A stretch of DNA of 64,000 bases from Bradyrhizobium guangxiense (GCF_004114915.1 NZ_CP022219.1:6726501-6790500); one strand, 5' to 3'; positions 43,527 to 55,308 are shown, counted from the stretch's first letter. The notes: generated by a model not told the origin, from the letters alone. Numbers and translations: made by a program.

Positions 43527-44342
43527 TCAGATGTCAGACAGGCCGAGCACGTCGGCCATGGAGTAATGCCCCGGCGCCTTGCCATGCGCCCACAGCGCCG
43601 CCTTCAGCGCGCCATGGGCGAACAGCATGCGGTCCTCGGCCTGGTGCGTCAGCGTCAGGCGCTCGAACGGGCCGAGGAAGGTGACGCTGTGATCCCCGGC
43701 AACGGTGCCGCCGCGCAAGGAGGCGAAACCGATATTGCCCGGCCTGCGTGCGCCGGTGATGCCGTCACGGCCACGCTCGGAATGCTCATCGAGGGTGACG
43801 CCGCGGCCGCTCGCTGCGGCCTGTCCCAGCATCAGCGCCGTCCCCGAGGGCGCATCCACCTTCATGCGGTGATGGGTCTCGACGATCTCGATGTCAAAGC
43901 TCTGGTCGAGCGCCTTGGCGACGCGCTTGACCACCGCAGCAAGCAGGTTGACGCCGAGGCTCATATTGCCTGACTGCACCACCACGGCACGTTTGGTGAC
44001 GCTCTTGATCACGGCGTTGTCGGAGCCCGACAGCCCGGTGGTGCCGACGACATGGACGATGCCCCGCTCGGCGGCGATCGCGACATTGGCGATGGTCGCG
44101 GCCGGCACGGTAAAATCGAGGATGCCGTCGGCCTCCTTCGACATCGCCCAGAGATCGGCCGAGAGCTTGATGCCGTTGGCGGGCAGGCCTGCGAGCACGC
44201 CAGCGTCTTTGCCGAGCAGCTCCGAGCCGGGAGCCTCCAGCGCACCGGCCAGCACCGCCCCTTCGCTCTCGGCAATCGCCCGCACCAGCGCGCGGCCCAT
44301 CCGGCCGCCCGCCCCCGCAACAATCAAGCGCATGTCGGACAT
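43527..44342 (-). CDS. dapB: 4-hydroxy-tetrahydrodipicolinate reductase
   Basis: This 271-residue NAD(P)H-dependent enzyme acts in lysine and meso-diaminopimelate synthesis. The dinucleotide motif is [17 protein letters not shown] (residues 6-22), and the catalytic His and Lys are in [20 protein letters not shown]. The start MSDMRLIV is chosen over a 17-residue upstream extension with no resemblance to the family. gpmA follows after 23 bp, so the two probably share a transcript. Confidence 0.96.
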   Translation of the reverse strand: MSDMRLIVAGAGGRMGRALVRAIAESEGAVLAGALEAPGSELLGKDAGVLAGLPANGIKLSADLWAMSKEADGILDFTVPAATIANVAIAAERGIVHVVGTTGLSGSDNAVIKSVTKRAVVVQSGNMSLGVNLLAAVVKRVAKALDQSFDIEIVETHHRMKVDAPSGTALMLGQAAASGRGVTLDEHSERGRDGITGARRPGNIGFASLRGGTVAGDHSVTFLGPFERLTLTHQAEDRMLFAHGALKAALWAHGKAPGHYSMADVLGLSDI

Positions 44343-44413
44343 GGTGTGATCCTCTTCGGGAGTCGTTGTAGCGGGGGGATGCAGTTCCGGCAACCGAAGG
44401 GGATGAGCACGGC

Positions 44414-44491
44414 CGTCATTCCGGGTTGGTCCGAAGGACCAGACCCGGAATCTCGAGATTTCGGGTTCGGCTATGCCGCCCCGGAATGACG
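44414..44491. repeat. Palindromic repeat, GTCATTCC family (copy 2)
   Basis: CGTCATTCCGG (from 44414) and CCGGAATGACG (to 44491) are outer arms. Inside, GGTCCGAAGGACC is a hairpin and CCCGGAATCTCGAGATTTCGGG is a second palindrome. Copies 1 and 3 are at 20576 and 52510. Confidence 0.9.
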
Positions 44492-44503
44492 TCGTGTGGC
44501 GCC

Positions 44504-44815
44504 TCAGCCGTCCTGCGGCTGCGGGCCGTCATAGCCTTCGATGATGATGAGGTCGGCGATCGAGTGCGGCTGGCGCACCTTGATGTTGGCCTGGTATTCC
44601 GGCGAATTGTAGCAGGCGATCGCGGTCTCGTAGTCCGGAAATTCGATCACGACGTTGCGGGTGCGGCTGGGGCCTTCGACGGTGGTGAACTTGCCGCCGC
44701 GGATGACGAAGCGGCCGCCCCATTTCTTGAAGATCGGACCGTTGGCGACGGTGTAGGGCTTGTAGCCCTCGTCATTGTTCACGTCGACGCGTCCGATCCA
44801 GTAGCCTTTTGCCAT
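44504..44815 (-). CDS. DUF1330 family protein
   Basis: This 103-residue ferredoxin-like (dimeric alpha/beta barrel) protein is recognised by [34 protein letters not shown] and [20 protein letters not shown]. The family is widespread and uncharacterised; it resembles small monooxygenase-like barrels. It ends the series pyrF, DUF1330 on the minus strand. Confidence 0.9.
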   Translation of the reverse strand: MAKGYWIGRVDVNNDEGYKPYTVANGPIFKKWGGRFVIRGGKFTTVEGPSRTRNVVIEFPDYETAIACYNSPEYQANIKVRQPHSIADLIIIEGYDGPQPQDG

Positions 44816-44839
44816 CGTTCTTCTCCCTTGCGTTGTTGA

Positions 44840-45550
44840 TTAGCCAAGCGCCTGCGCAATCTCGGCGTGAATGGCCTCTGCGACGGCCTTCGGATCTGCG
44901 GCTTCCACGATCGGACGCCCGACGACGAGATAATCGGCGCCGGCGGCGATCGCGCGGCCCGGCGTCATGATGCGCTTCTGGTCGCCGGTCGCCGAGCCGG
45001 CCGGCCGGATGCCCGGCGTCACGAGGTGCATCTGGTGGCCGACGATCTTGCGCAACGCTCCAGCTTCCTCCGGTGACGACACCAGGCCGTCGATGCCGAG
45101 CACCTGCGCCTGCTGCGCACGCGCCTCGACCAGCTCGGAGACGCCGAGCCGGTAGCCGGCCGCGTGCAGGTCGTCCTCGTTGTAGGAGGTCAGCACCGTG
45201 ACCGCGAGGATCTTGAGACTCGAATTGCCGCGGCCTTCGACCGCCCCCTTCATGGTCTGCGGATAGGCGTGCACGGTCAGGAAGGTGGCGCCGAGCCTGG
45301 TGATGCTCTCGACGCCTTGCATCACGGTGTTGCCGATGTCGTGCAGCTTGAGATCGAGGAAGACCTTCTTGCCTTTGTCGGCGAGCTTGCCGACCAGCGG
45401 CAATCCGCCGGCATAAGCGAGGCGATAGCCGATCTTGTAGAAGGTGACGCTGTCGGCGAGACGATTGATGATCGCCTCCGCGGCATCGACGCTGGGCAGA
45501 TCGAGCGCGACGATCAGGCGGTCCTTTGGAGCGATCTCGGCTGGCGTCAT
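44840..45550 (-). CDS. pyrF: Orotidine 5'-phosphate decarboxylase
   Basis: This 236-residue TIM-barrel enzyme converts OMP to UMP in pyrimidine synthesis. The catalytic Asp-Lys-Asp array is in [14 protein letters not shown], with the phosphate-binding end at [20 protein letters not shown] and YLVVGRPIV. The length is normal. The FMN reductase gene upstream ends 6 bp from its start. Confidence 0.97.
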   Translation of the reverse strand: MTPAEIAPKDRLIVALDLPSVDAAEAIINRLADSVTFYKIGYRLAYAGGLPLVGKLADKGKKVFLDLKLHDIGNTVMQGVESITRLGATFLTVHAYPQTMKGAVEGRGNSSLKILAVTVLTSYNEDDLHAAGYRLGVSELVEARAQQAQVLGIDGLVSSPEEAGALRKIVGHQMHLVTPGIRPAGSATGDQKRIMTPGRAIAAGADYLVVGRPIVEAADPKAVAEAIHAEIAQALG

Positions 45551-45556
45551 GTCACC

Positions 45557-46135
45557 TCACATCATGCGTTGGGAAATGTCGATCAACTGCGTGACCAGCT
45601 CCTTCAGCGCGACGATATCACCCTCGTTCTTCAGCCTGTCCATATCGTCATAGGCCTGGTCGGCAAAGGCGAGCGTGAGCTGGCTGGCAATCACATTCGC
45701 GCGGCAGGAGGTCAGGATCAGCCGCAGCGCCTGCAGCGCACGGGCCGCACCTAGCCGGCTCTGCGAGGCACCGGCGAGCGCGAAAGCGCGGTTGCGGAAC
45801 ACCTCGCCGCGCGCCTCATGCAGCTCGTGCACGCGGCTGACCCAGTCGATCGCGTTCTTGAGCAGCGGCGGCACCGAGGCGTTGTATTCGGGCGAGACGA
45901 TCAGCACGCCGTGATGGGCACCGATCATGCGCTTGAGGTTGATCGCGTGCTTGGGAACGCCGGATTTGGCCTGGAGATCGCCGTCATAGATCGGCAGCGG
46001 GAAGTCAGCGAGCGAGATGCGGGTGACGTCAACGCCGGCCTGGGCGAATTCATAGGCGGCGACCGCGGCCAGCTTCGCATTATGCGAGCCGGTGCGCAGC
46101 GAGCCGGGAATGATCAGGATCTTGGGTGCGGGCAT
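45557..46135 (-). CDS. NAD(P)H-dependent FMN reductase family protein
   Basis: This 192-residue flavodoxin-fold oxidoreductase has the FMN phosphate loop IIPGSLRTGSHNAKLA at about residues 6-21 and the second FMN contact VSPEYNASVPPLLKNAIDWV. Relatives include chromate and quinone reductases such as YieF. It would reduce flavin, quinone or azo substrates in the cytoplasm. The start MPAPKILI is chosen over the 13-residue longer frame. Confidence 0.9.
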   Translation of the reverse strand: MPAPKILIIPGSLRTGSHNAKLAAVAAYEFAQAGVDVTRISLADFPLPIYDGDLQAKSGVPKHAINLKRMIGAHHGVLIVSPEYNASVPPLLKNAIDWVSRVHELHEARGEVFRNRAFALAGASQSRLGAARALQALRLILTSCRANVIASQLTLAFADQAYDDMDRLKNEGDIVALKELVTQLIDISQRMM

Positions 46136-46192
46136 CCGCTTCCATGCGTTCGGCGAAACCAGCCCGCCGCGCAAAGGATCGAGCCGGCGGAA

Positions 46193-46792
46193 TTAGTCCT
46201 TGCGATACACCCAGACGCGGGCCGGCGGAAGGTTCATCCAGATCCGTTCCGAGGCCTCTGTGGACACGCCGGGCAGCGATTTCGGGATCGGCGGCACCAC
46301 CGCATAGGTGAACTGGACGAAGGGCGCGCCGGGCGCCAGCGCCGTGAAGGCGTCGCGGATCAGCCGCAACCTGGTCAGCATCGGCTTGGTCACGAGCGGC
46401 AGGCCGGAGACGACCGCGCTCGCCGGCGCGCTCAGGACGTTCCAGAGCGTGTCACGCAGGCGATAGGCATCACCCTGCACCACCTTGGCCTGCGGATAGC
46501 GATCGCGCAGCAGCGCGCAGAAGCCGGGATTGTACTCGACGAGGACGAGACGCTTCTGGTCGACGCCGCGCTCGATCAGGGCGGAGGTGATGGCGCCGGT
46601 GCCCGGCCCAAGCTCGACCACAGGCGCATCCGACTCGACATCGACATAGTGGGCCATAGTCCGGGCCAGCAGCTTGCCCGACGGCATCACCGCACCCATG
46701 TGCAGGGGCTTTTCGATCCACGACCTGAGAAAGCGCACCTCGTCGTCGAGACGAGGCTTCTTCAACGCACGCGCGGACGATGGCAATGGCAT
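46193..46792 (-). CDS. Phospholipid N-methyltransferase-like SAM-dependent methyltransferase (PmtA type)
   Basis: The 199-residue product opens with FLRSWIEKPLHMGAVMPSGK, a stretch characteristic of the Sinorhizobium/Bradyrhizobium PmtA group, then SAM motif I VVELGPGTGAITSALIERG (about residues 58-76). It would methylate phosphatidylethanolamine towards phosphatidylcholine at the inner membrane. Bradyrhizobium carries several pmt genes of different specificity, so which step it performs is open. Confidence 0.83.
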   Translation of the reverse strand: MPLPSSARALKKPRLDDEVRFLRSWIEKPLHMGAVMPSGKLLARTMAHYVDVESDAPVVELGPGTGAITSALIERGVDQKRLVLVEYNPGFCALLRDRYPQAKVVQGDAYRLRDTLWNVLSAPASAVVSGLPLVTKPMLTRLRLIRDAFTALAPGAPFVQFTYAVVPPIPKSLPGVSTEASERIWMNLPPARVWVYRKD

Positions 46793-46880
46793 GTCGGGAC
46801 CGGACGGGACCGCGGGACCGCGGCGTGTCAGAAAATGGTCATAAAGACGTATAGGCCGAAGGCGATACGGTCAAGCCGAG

Positions 46881-48008
46881 TCAACTCGCCCGATTACCGA
46901 AGAAATCCTTGACCTTGGCGAAGAAGCCTTCGGACTCCGGCTGGGTGTTGCCGGACGACAGCTTTTCGAACTCGGCCAGCAATTCCTGCTGCTTCTTGGT
47001 GAGATTCTGCGGAGTCTCGACCACGACTTGAACATACATGTCGCCCATCTGGCGCGACCGCAGCACCGGCATGCCTTTTGATGCAATGCGGAAACGGCGG
47101 TTGGACTGGGTCCCGGCCGGCACCTTCACCTTGGCCTTGCCCTTTTCGATGGTCGGCACCTCGAATTCGCCGCCGAGGGCGGCCGTCACCATCGAGATCG
47201 GGACGCGGCAATGCAGATCGGCGCCGTCGCGCTGGAAGAACTGATGCTGGGCCAGCGACAGGAAGATGTAGAGGTCGCCGGGCGGGCCGCCGCGGACCCC
47301 GGCCTCACCTTCGCCGGCAAGCCTGATCCGGGTGCCGTCCTCGACGCCCGGGGGAATATTGACCGACAGCGTGCGCTCGCGGGTGACACGGCCCTGGCCG
47401 GAGCAGGACGGGCAGGCGTCCTCGATCATCTGGCCGCGGCCCTGGCAGCCCGGACAGGTCCGCTCCAACGTGAAGAAGCCCTGCGACTGCCGCACGCGGC
47501 CGGCGCCGCCGCAGGTCGAGCAGGTCTTCGGCTTGGTTCCGGCCTTGGCGCCGATCCCCGAGCAGGCCTCGCAGGTGACCGAGACCGGAATCTCGATCTG
47601 CGCGGTCTTGCCGCCAAAGGCTTCCTCGAGCGTGATTTCCATATTGTAGCGCAGATCGGCGCCGCGCTCGCGGCCGCCGCGGCCGCGCTGCCCGGCCATG
47701 CCGAACAGATCTTCGAAGATGTCGGAGAAAGAGGAGGCGAAGCCCGCACCGAAGCCGGCGCCACCGCCGCCCTGCTCGAAGGCGGCATGGCCGTAACGGT
47801 CATAGGCGGCGCGCTTGTCCTTGTCCTTCAGGACCTCGTAGGCCTCGTTGATTTCCTTGAACTTGACCTCGCTGGTGTCGTCCCCCGGGTTGCGATCAGG
47901 GTGGAACTTCATCGCCAGCTTGCGGAACGACGATTTCAGAACGGAATCGTCAGCGTCGCGTTCGACTTCGAGGGTTTCGTAGTAGCAGCGCTTGGTGGAC
48001 GTGGACAT
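46881..48008 (-). CDS. dnaJ: Chaperone DnaJ
   Basis: This 375-residue type I Hsp40 has a J-domain at residues 1-72 with HPD in [12 protein letters not shown], a Gly/Phe-rich segment (about 78-110) and four zinc-binding motifs: [24 protein letters not shown] and CPSCSGQG. The C-terminal substrate domains follow. It stimulates the DnaK ATPase and delivers unfolded clients. It lies 242 bp downstream of dnaK, separated by a likely terminator. Confidence 0.98.
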   Translation of the reverse strand: MSTSTKRCYYETLEVERDADDSVLKSSFRKLAMKFHPDRNPGDDTSEVKFKEINEAYEVLKDKDKRAAYDRYGHAAFEQGGGGAGFGAGFASSFSDIFEDLFGMAGQRGRGGRERGADLRYNMEITLEEAFGGKTAQIEIPVSVTCEACSGIGAKAGTKPKTCSTCGGAGRVRQSQGFFTLERTCPGCQGRGQMIEDACPSCSGQGRVTRERTLSVNIPPGVEDGTRIRLAGEGEAGVRGGPPGDLYIFLSLAQHQFFQRDGADLHCRVPISMVTAALGGEFEVPTIEKGKAKVKVPAGTQSNRRFRIASKGMPVLRSRQMGDMYVQVVVETPQNLTKKQQELLAEFEKLSSGNTQPESEGFFAKVKDFFGNRAS

Positions 48009-48176
48009 GTGGGACTCGGTCTATCCAATCGCGATTCAAGTTGGAGCAAAACGACGTCGCCACGCGACGATATAGGCAGCCTTCCGCCTTGCGGCAGAGG
48101 GCAGCGTGCCTGCGTTCAGCATAACGGTCGGGAATTGATCGATCGTAACGGGCGCCTCGCCCTGTCCCGACACGAC

Positions 48177-48201
48177 GGCCTCCCCCGAAAGGGAGGAGGC
48201 C
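48177..48201 (-). terminator. Terminator after dnaK
   Basis: GGCCTCC (48177-48183) and GGAGGCC (48195-48201) pair, with further C/G pairs around GAAA. On the minus strand it follows the dnaK stop by about 50 nt. dnaJ may therefore be expressed mostly from its own promoter or by readthrough. Confidence 0.5.
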
Positions 48202-48250
48202 GGTAGCGCGTGTGGGGTCCAAGCCGTCCGCATCGTCACCCCCTCGGGGC

Positions 48251-50152
<1,902 letters not shown>

Positions 50153-50547
50153 GGTCCTGATATCCTTCTTTTTGCGGCAGGTTGGCTGGGCCCAAGAGGC
50201 ACCCGAACCGAAACCCCCTAAGATCAAACATCCGCGATATTGCGATGATTGAGGCTCATATAGGAGGGGGGGAGGGGCCCGCAAGGACCGAAGCTACGTT
50301 TCTGCCGCTAAAACATCGGGTTTTGGAAGATGATATCCGGGCTCAAACGTCCTTACGGGTGAGGAATTATTAACAGGTTCAGGCATCAGCAAGCCCCCGC
50401 TACCGCGAGCCCGCCCCGCCCTGTTACCGCAAGCCCAAACCCGGTAAAAGGCGGACCGGCCGGGCCGCCGCAGCTGCTGCTTCGCGCGACAAAGCGGCCC
50501 AGTGGCCGACCATCGAACGGCCTCAATGTGAACCAATCAGAGTGCCC
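50153..50547. other. Divergent intergenic region between dnaK and the secreted protein gene
   Basis: This 395-bp stretch holds the dnaK leader and heat-shock promoter (50255-50285). The segment about 50300-50370 is unusually AT-rich for the window and may carry promoters. A 48-80-codon minus-strand frame here has no family and a composition unlike the neighbouring genes. Confidence 0.5.
50255..50285 (-). promoter_or_regulatory. Predicted RpoH (sigma-32) promoter of dnaK
   Basis: On the minus strand, CTTG (50285-50282) is followed after 17 nt by CCTATATGAG (50264-50255). This fits the alphaproteobacterial heat-shock consensus CTTG-N17-CYTATNTNNG. Transcription would begin about 95-100 nt before the dnaK ATG. 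Confidence 0.6.
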
Positions 50548-51489
50548 ATGAAGCTGATCCGCCCCCTCGCCGCGCTCGCCCTCCTCGTTAGCTCCGCGCT
50601 TCCGGCCCTCGCCGCGGACGCCGTGTTTCCGCCCGGCTTGCGCCTCGGCATGGTGCCGCTGGTCGGCCTCAACACCGCCAAGACCTTTCCGGGCTTCGAG
50701 AGCGAGGACGGCAGCGTCAAGGTGCTGATCACCGAGCTGCCGCCCGCCGCCTATGGCGAGGTCGTGAGCGCGTTCAATTCCAATCCGGCCGGCGCCAATG
50801 GCGTCAAGCAGGACAAGGTCGAGACCCCCGCGGGCCTCGCCTATTTCACCACCGAAAGCGGCAAGGCCGGCGAGACCCCGGTGAAGCGCTATTCGATGAT
50901 CGTGCCGGGCGCCGGCTTCTCCGGCTATGTCGCGGTGCAGATCCCGGAGAATGCGACCAAGATCTACACGGATGAAGCGGTGCGGCAGATGTTTGCGAGC
51001 GCCACCACGCGCAAGCAGGTCTCGGCCGAGGAGCAGATCGCGCTGATGCCGTTCAAGATCACCGATCTCGCCGACTTCAAGGACATCCGCACATTGGCGC
51101 CGGGTGCGAGCATCATCCTGGCCGACGGCAACGAGGGCTCGGGCTATGAATCGAAGCCGTTCATGATCCTCGGCCTGATCGGCGCCACTCCGCAACAGGC
51201 CGACGATCGTGCCCGCTTCGCCCAGGAGGCCGCCCTGCAGATTCCCGGCGTGCGGGAGTCGCGCGTCACCATGTCCGAGCCGATTCGCATCAACGGCCAG
51301 CAGGGTTTCGAGACCCGGATCGACGGCGTCAGCGGCAAGGACAAGACCCCGGTGACCGTGGTCCAGTGGATCCGTTTCTCGACCGGCGGCGCCTCGCTGC
51401 GCATCATCGCCAGCGCCCCGCGCGACCAGTGGCAAGCCGCCTTCACCCGCTTCCGCGCCGTGCGCGACGGGATTCAGCCGAAGGGCTGA
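50548..51489 (+). CDS. Secreted protein of unknown function
   Basis: The 313-residue product has a signal peptide at residues 1-22 (MKLIRPLAALALLVSSALPA) and a predicted periplasmic mature part of mixed alpha/beta character without Cys. Two similar halves may exist: VKVLITELPPAAYGEVVSAF with YSMIVPGAGFSGYVAVQI, and LADFKDIRTLAPGASIILAD with IRFSTGGASLRIIASAPRDQ. I do not recognise a family. The ATG at 50548 is taken because the signal peptide begins there; GTG 50542 is possible. It is monocistronic, divergent from dnaK. Confidence 0.8.
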   Translation: MKLIRPLAALALLVSSALPALAADAVFPPGLRLGMVPLVGLNTAKTFPGFESEDGSVKVLITELPPAAYGEVVSAFNSNPAGANGVKQDKVETPAGLAYFTTESGKAGETPVKRYSMIVPGAGFSGYVAVQIPENATKIYTDEAVRQMFASATTRKQVSAEEQIALMPFKITDLADFKDIRTLAPGASIILADGNEGSGYESKPFMILGLIGATPQQADDRARFAQEAALQIPGVRESRVTMSEPIRINGQQGFETRIDGVSGKDKTPVTVVQWIRFSTGGASLRIIASAPRDQWQAAFTRFRAVRDGIQPKG

Positions 51490-51509
51490 GGTGGTCCCAC
51501 ATACGCGCT

Positions 51510-51653
51510 GTCGTCCCTGCGAAAGCAAGGGCCCATACCGCGCGATCTCTCGCGCGCGGTCGCAGTACCAACGAAGAATCTTCGCCAAACATCTCCCTGG
51601 GGGTATGGGTCCCGGATCGGCGCGCGCCTGAGGGCGCGCTTGTCCGGGACGAC
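51510..51653. repeat. Palindromic intergenic repeat, CGTCG-CCCTG-CGAAAGC family (copy 2)
   Basis: GTCGTCCC (51510-51517) and GGGACGAC (51646-51653) are outer arms. The first part, CCCTGCGAAAGCAAGGGCCCATACC, matches the layout of copy 1 at 32010. Internal palindromes GGTATGGG/CCCATACC are present. Confidence 0.75.
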
Positions 51654-51710
51654 GGTGAGTTTTGGGGCGGCAAGCCCAACCCCTCACCTATACCGGCCGC
51701 ATTTTCGGGC

Positions 51711-51732
51711 TTCTGTTCGTGTACGAACGGAA
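51711..51732. promoter_or_regulatory. 22-bp palindrome upstream of the nicotinamidase gene
   Basis: GTTCGT (51715-51720) and ACGAAC (51723-51728) are perfect arms around GT; the outer TTCT and GGAA pair with one mismatch. It lies 43 bp before the ATG, where a dimeric repressor would cover the promoter. Confidence 0.45.
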
Positions 51733-51774
51733 CTAGGCTTCCCTCCCTGGGATCATCTTTTGGGGAGGCGAACG

Positions 51775-52497
51775 ATGCCGGATCGGCGACAAGTCTTGGC
51801 AATGCTTGGAACGACGGCGCTGGCGGCCCTGGCGCCGGCCGCACTTTTGGCGGCGGCGACGATCAAACCGGACGATGCATCAGCCTTGCTCGTGATCGAC
51901 GTGCAGAACTGCTTCCTGCCGGGCGGCAGCCTCGCCGTGAAGGAAGGCGAGCAGGTGGTGCCGGTCATCAACAAGATCTCGAAGGCATTTGCCAACGTGG
52001 TGATGACGCAGGACTGGCACACGCCCGGCCACGTCTCGTTCGCGTCGGTGCATTCCGGCAAGAAGCCGTTCGAGACCGTCGACCTTCCCTACGGCAAGCA
52101 GGTGCTGTGGCCGGACCATTGCGTGCAGGGCACCGACGGCGCGGCGCTGTCGAAGGACCTTGCGATCCCGCACGCCGAGCTCATCATCCGCAAGGGCTTT
52201 CACAAGGACGTCGACAGCTACTCGGCCTTCCTCGAGGCCGACGGCAAGACCTCGACGGGCCTCGCCGGATATCTCAAGGGACGCAAGATCAAGCGCGTCT
52301 TCGTCGCTGGACTGGCGACAGATTTCTGCGTCGCCTGGACCGCGCTCGATGCCCGCAAGGCGGGCTTCGAAGTCTACGTCGTGGAAGACGCCTGCCGCGG
52401 CATCGACACGCAGGGCTCGCTCGCCAAAGCCTGGGCCGATATGGCCAAGGCCGGCGTGAAGCGAATTCAGTCTGCGGATATCGCGGTGAGCGCGTAA
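51775..52497 (+). CDS. pncA: Nicotinamidase/pyrazinamidase with Tat-like N-terminal signal
   Basis: This 240-residue isochorismatase-fold amidase converts nicotinamide to nicotinate. The catalytic Asp is in ALLVIDVQNCFLPGG, the metal-binding Asp-His-His in TQDWHTPGHVSF, the Lys in IIRKGFHKD and the nucleophilic Cys in VAGLATDFCVAWTA. The first 31 residues (PDRRQVLAMLGTTALAALAP) form a twin-arginine signal, unusual for an NAD-salvage enzyme normally cytoplasmic. The ATG has TGGGGAGGCG 4 nt upstream, supporting this start and hence the signal. Confidence 0.9.
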   Translation: MPDRRQVLAMLGTTALAALAPAALLAAATIKPDDASALLVIDVQNCFLPGGSLAVKEGEQVVPVINKISKAFANVVMTQDWHTPGHVSFASVHSGKKPFETVDLPYGKQVLWPDHCVQGTDGAALSKDLAIPHAELIIRKGFHKDVDSYSAFLEADGKTSTGLAGYLKGRKIKRVFVAGLATDFCVAWTALDARKAGFEVYVVEDACRGIDTQGSLAKAWADMAKAGVKRIQSADIAVSA

Positions 52498-52509
52498 GAA
52501 TTTCACAGA

Positions 52510-52589
52510 GTCGTTCCGGGGCGATGCGCAGCATCGAACCCGGAACCTCGAGATTCCGGGTTCGGCGCTGCGAGCCGCCCCGGAGTGAC
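52510..52589. repeat. Palindromic repeat, GTCATTCC family (copy 3)
   Basis: GTCGTTCCGGGGCG and CGCCCCGGAGTGAC form outer arms with few mismatches. The centre, CCCGGAACCTCGAGATTCCGGG, is a palindrome almost identical to that of copy 2. Confidence 0.85.
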
Positions 52590-52597
52590 GCCCAAAA

Positions 52598-53215
52598 TCA
52601 GTTCGGGGCGCCGCTGGGCTCGTTGGTGTTGGCCGCGGGCGCGGGCTTTGCGCCGCCCTTGGCGACGCCGACCAGCGCCGGGCGCAGCACGCGGTCGCCG
52701 ATGGTATAGCCGGCCTGCATAATCTGCACCACGGTGCCCGACGGCACCGACGCATCGGGCACTTCGTACATCGCCTGGTGGAAGTTCGGGTCGAACTTCT
52801 GGCCCTGCGGATCGAGCTTCTTCACGCCGTGCTTTTCCAGCGCGTTGAGCAGCGCGCGCTCGGTGAGCTCGACGCCCTCGATTAGCGCGGTCAGGCCGGG
52901 ATCGGCCGCTGCACGCGCCTCGGCCGGAACGGCATCGAGCGCGCGCTGAAGATTGTCGGCGATGTCGAGCACGTCGCGGGCAAAGCCGGTGATGCCGTAG
53001 AGGCGGGCATCAGCAACCTCCTTCGCGGTGCGCTTGCGCAAATTCTCCATCTCGGCCAGCGTCCGCAGCATGCGATCACGCGCCTCGGCGGCTTCCTTCT
53101 GCAAGGTTTCGACCGAGCCGGGCTCGGGATCGTCGGGCATGATGTAGGGCTTTGACACCACGGGCTCGCCAGTCGGTGCAGCCGCGTCTTCGGGTTGCCG
53201 GTCTCGATCGGTCAT
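52598..53215 (-). CDS. grpE: Nucleotide exchange factor GrpE
   Basis: This 205-residue homodimeric exchange factor for DnaK has an N-terminal acidic disordered part, a long coiled coil at about residues 38-90 ([20 protein letters not shown]) and a C-terminal beta domain ([40 protein letters not shown]), which is the GrpE signature. It lies 96 bp downstream of hrcA, the common order. Confidence 0.97.
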   Translation of the reverse strand: MTDRDRQPEDAAAPTGEPVVSKPYIMPDDPEPGSVETLQKEAAEARDRMLRTLAEMENLRKRTAKEVADARLYGITGFARDVLDIADNLQRALDAVPAEARAAADPGLTALIEGVELTERALLNALEKHGVKKLDPQGQKFDPNFHQAMYEVPDASVPSGTVVQIMQAGYTIGDRVLRPALVGVAKGGAKPAPAANTNEPSGAPN

Positions 53216-53311
53216 CGGCTCTGTCTCGAACTCGTTTCAGGGATTTTTCTGGCCCGGATATCGTGCTTCGGACGCCGAAAATCAAGCGCCCGTGATCTGA
53301 TCAAACGCCGG

Positions 53312-54400
53312 TCAGCCCCCCAAGAGGCGGCTGACGATGCGGGCGGCATAATCCACCGTCGGGATCACGCGGGCATAATTCAGCCGCGTCGGGCCGATCA
53401 CGCCCAGGACGCCGACGATGTGGCCGGCGGCATCCCGATAGGGCGAGATGATGGTGGAGGAGCCGGACAGGGAAAACAGTTTGTTCTCCGAACCGATAAA
53501 GATGCGCACGCCCTCGGCGGTCTCGGCCCGGCCGAGCAGGTCGATCACGCCGCGCTTGGTCTCGAGATCGTCGAACAACAGGCGCACCCGCTCCAGATCC
53601 TCCAGCGCGTGCAGATCCTCCAGCAGATTGGCGTGGCCGCGCACGATCAGCTGGCGGTCCTCGGTCTCACCGCCGGACCAGCTGGCGATGCCGGCCGAGA
53701 TCACCTTCTGCGTCAGCTGATCGAGCTCGGCGCGGGCCTCGGCGAGCGCGGTCTCGAGCTCGAGCCGCGCCTCGGCCAGCGTGCGGCCGCGGATGCGCGC
53801 ATTGAGGAAATTGCCGGCTTCGGTGATCGCCGAGGAGGGAACTCCAGGAGGCAGCGTCAGCACGCGGTTCTCGACCTGGCCATCCTCGCCGACGAGGATG
53901 ACCAGCGCCTTCTCGGGTTCCAGGCGGACGAATTCGATGTGCTTCAGCCGGGCATTGGATTTCGGCGTCAACACCACGGCTGCGGCGCGGGTCAGGCCGG
54001 ACAGCCGCGTCAGCGCCTGGTCCAGCGCGGCCTCGACCGACTGTGCCTCGCCGACCGAGGAGAGCTGGCCCTGAATCGACTGCCGTTCGGCCTCGTTGAG
54101 GTCGCCGACCTGCATCAGGGCGTCGACGAAGAAGCGCAGGCCGAGTTCCGTCGGCAGCCGGCCGGCGGAGGTGTGGGGCGCATAGATCAGGCCGAGCTGC
54201 TCCAGATCCGCCATGACGTTGCGGACCGAGGCCGGCGATAGCGGCATGGCGATCAGGCGCGAGATATTGCGCGAGCCGACGGGCTCACCGGTCGCGAGAT
54301 AGCTTTCGACAATTTGGCGAAAGATGTCGCGGGAACGCTCGTTGAGCTGGGCAAGGCCTGCGCGCGGCGCGATCAGATGGATCGGATCGTGATGGGCCAC
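53312..54400 (-). CDS. hrcA: Heat-inducible transcription repressor HrcA
   Basis: This 362-residue repressor acts on CIRCE-controlled genes (normally groESL). The N-terminal winged helix is at about residues 18-95 ([59 protein letters not shown]), followed by the GAF-like and dimerisation domains. The start codon is GTG (54398-54400). No CIRCE element was found in the window, so its targets are elsewhere. Confidence 0.97.
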   Translation of the reverse strand: MAHHDPIHLIAPRAGLAQLNERSRDIFRQIVESYLATGEPVGSRNISRLIAMPLSPASVRNVMADLEQLGLIYAPHTSAGRLPTELGLRFFVDALMQVGDLNEAERQSIQGQLSSVGEAQSVEAALDQALTRLSGLTRAAAVVLTPKSNARLKHIEFVRLEPEKALVILVGEDGQVENRVLTLPPGVPSSAITEAGNFLNARIRGRTLAEARLELETALAEARAELDQLTQKVISAGIASWSGGETEDRQLIVRGHANLLEDLHALEDLERVRLLFDDLETKRGVIDLLGRAETAEGVRIFIGSENKLFSLSGSSTIISPYRDAAGHIVGVLGVIGPTRLNYARVIPTVDYAARIVSRLLGG

Positions 54401-54583
54401 AGACGGTAACTCCTCTCAGATACTCATAATTTGTCCATCCCCGGGGGTTCTGACAAGCGTGGCGTTCGCGGATCGAAAATCGGGGGTGAACAAGGCTGTG
54501 ATCTTCCCCCTTGCCGCCCACCCTCGCCCCACCTACAAGCACCGCGAACAGCCCTACACCTGCGAGTTTTTGGAGGATTTCCC

Positions 54584-55297
54584 ATGCGGCCAAGCCGCCG
54601 TGCGCCCGACGAATTGCGCCCCGTGACGCTGGAGCGCGGCGTGGTCAAATATGCGGAAGGCTCCTGCCTGGTGAAGTTCGGCGACACCCATGTGCTGGTC
54701 ACCGCCACCCTGGAAGACCGCCTGCCGCCCTGGCTGAAGGGCCAGGGCCGCGGCTGGGTCACCGCCGAATACGGCATGCTGCCGCGCGCACCCTCCGAAC
54801 GCACCCGCCGCGAAGCCTCCGCGGGCAAGCAGAGCGGCCGCACGGTCGAGATCCAGCGTCTGATCGGCCGCTCGCTTCGCACCATCGTCGACCTCGAAGC
54901 GCTCGGTGAGCGCCAGATCACGGTGGATTGCGACGTGCTGCAGGCCGACGGCGGCACCCGCACGGCCTCCATCACCGGCGCCTGGGTCGCGCTCGCCGAT
55001 TGCATCAACTGGATGAAGGCGCGCAACATGATCAAGGCCAACGTGATGCGCGACAACGTCGCCGCCATCTCCTGCGGTATCTACAACGGCACGCCGGTGC
55101 TCGATCTCGACTATGCCGAGGATTCGGAAGCCCAGACCGACGCCAATTTCGTCATGACCGGCGATGGCCGCATCATCGAGGTGCAGGGTACGGCGGAACG
55201 CGAGCCGTTCACGGAAGGCGAGTTCCTGGCGCTGATGGGGCTGGCGCGCAAGGGCGTCGCGCGTCTCGTGGACTTGCAGAAACTGGCCGTGGCGTAG
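54584..55297 (+). CDS. rph: Ribonuclease PH
   Basis: This 237-residue phosphorolytic 3'-5' exoribonuclease trims tRNA 3' ends. Family blocks: [80 protein letters not shown]. The length is exact. TTGGAGGA lies 6 nt before the ATG. It is divergent from hrcA; rdgB follows 11 bp later. Confidence 0.97.
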   Translation: MRPSRRAPDELRPVTLERGVVKYAEGSCLVKFGDTHVLVTATLEDRLPPWLKGQGRGWVTAEYGMLPRAPSERTRREASAGKQSGRTVEIQRLIGRSLRTIVDLEALGERQITVDCDVLQADGGTRTASITGAWVALADCINWMKARNMIKANVMRDNVAAISCGIYNGTPVLDLDYAEDSEAQTDANFVMTGDGRIIEVQGTAEREPFTEGEFLALMGLARKGVARLVDLQKLAVA

Positions 55298-55308
55298 TCA
55301 ATAGGCCC

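Noticed and set aside
50294..50536. 80-codon minus-strand frame in the dnaK upstream region
   Set aside because: No family, odd composition, overlaps the AT-rich promoter stretch.
51715..51728. LexA-type SOS box before the nicotinamidase gene
   Set aside because: The palindrome GTTCGT-GT-ACGAAC does not have the GTTC-N7-GTTC spacing of alphaproteobacterial LexA sites.
54401..54583. CIRCE operator between hrcA and rph
   Set aside because: No TTAGCACTC / GAGTGCTAA pair is present in this gap or upstream of grpE and dnaK.
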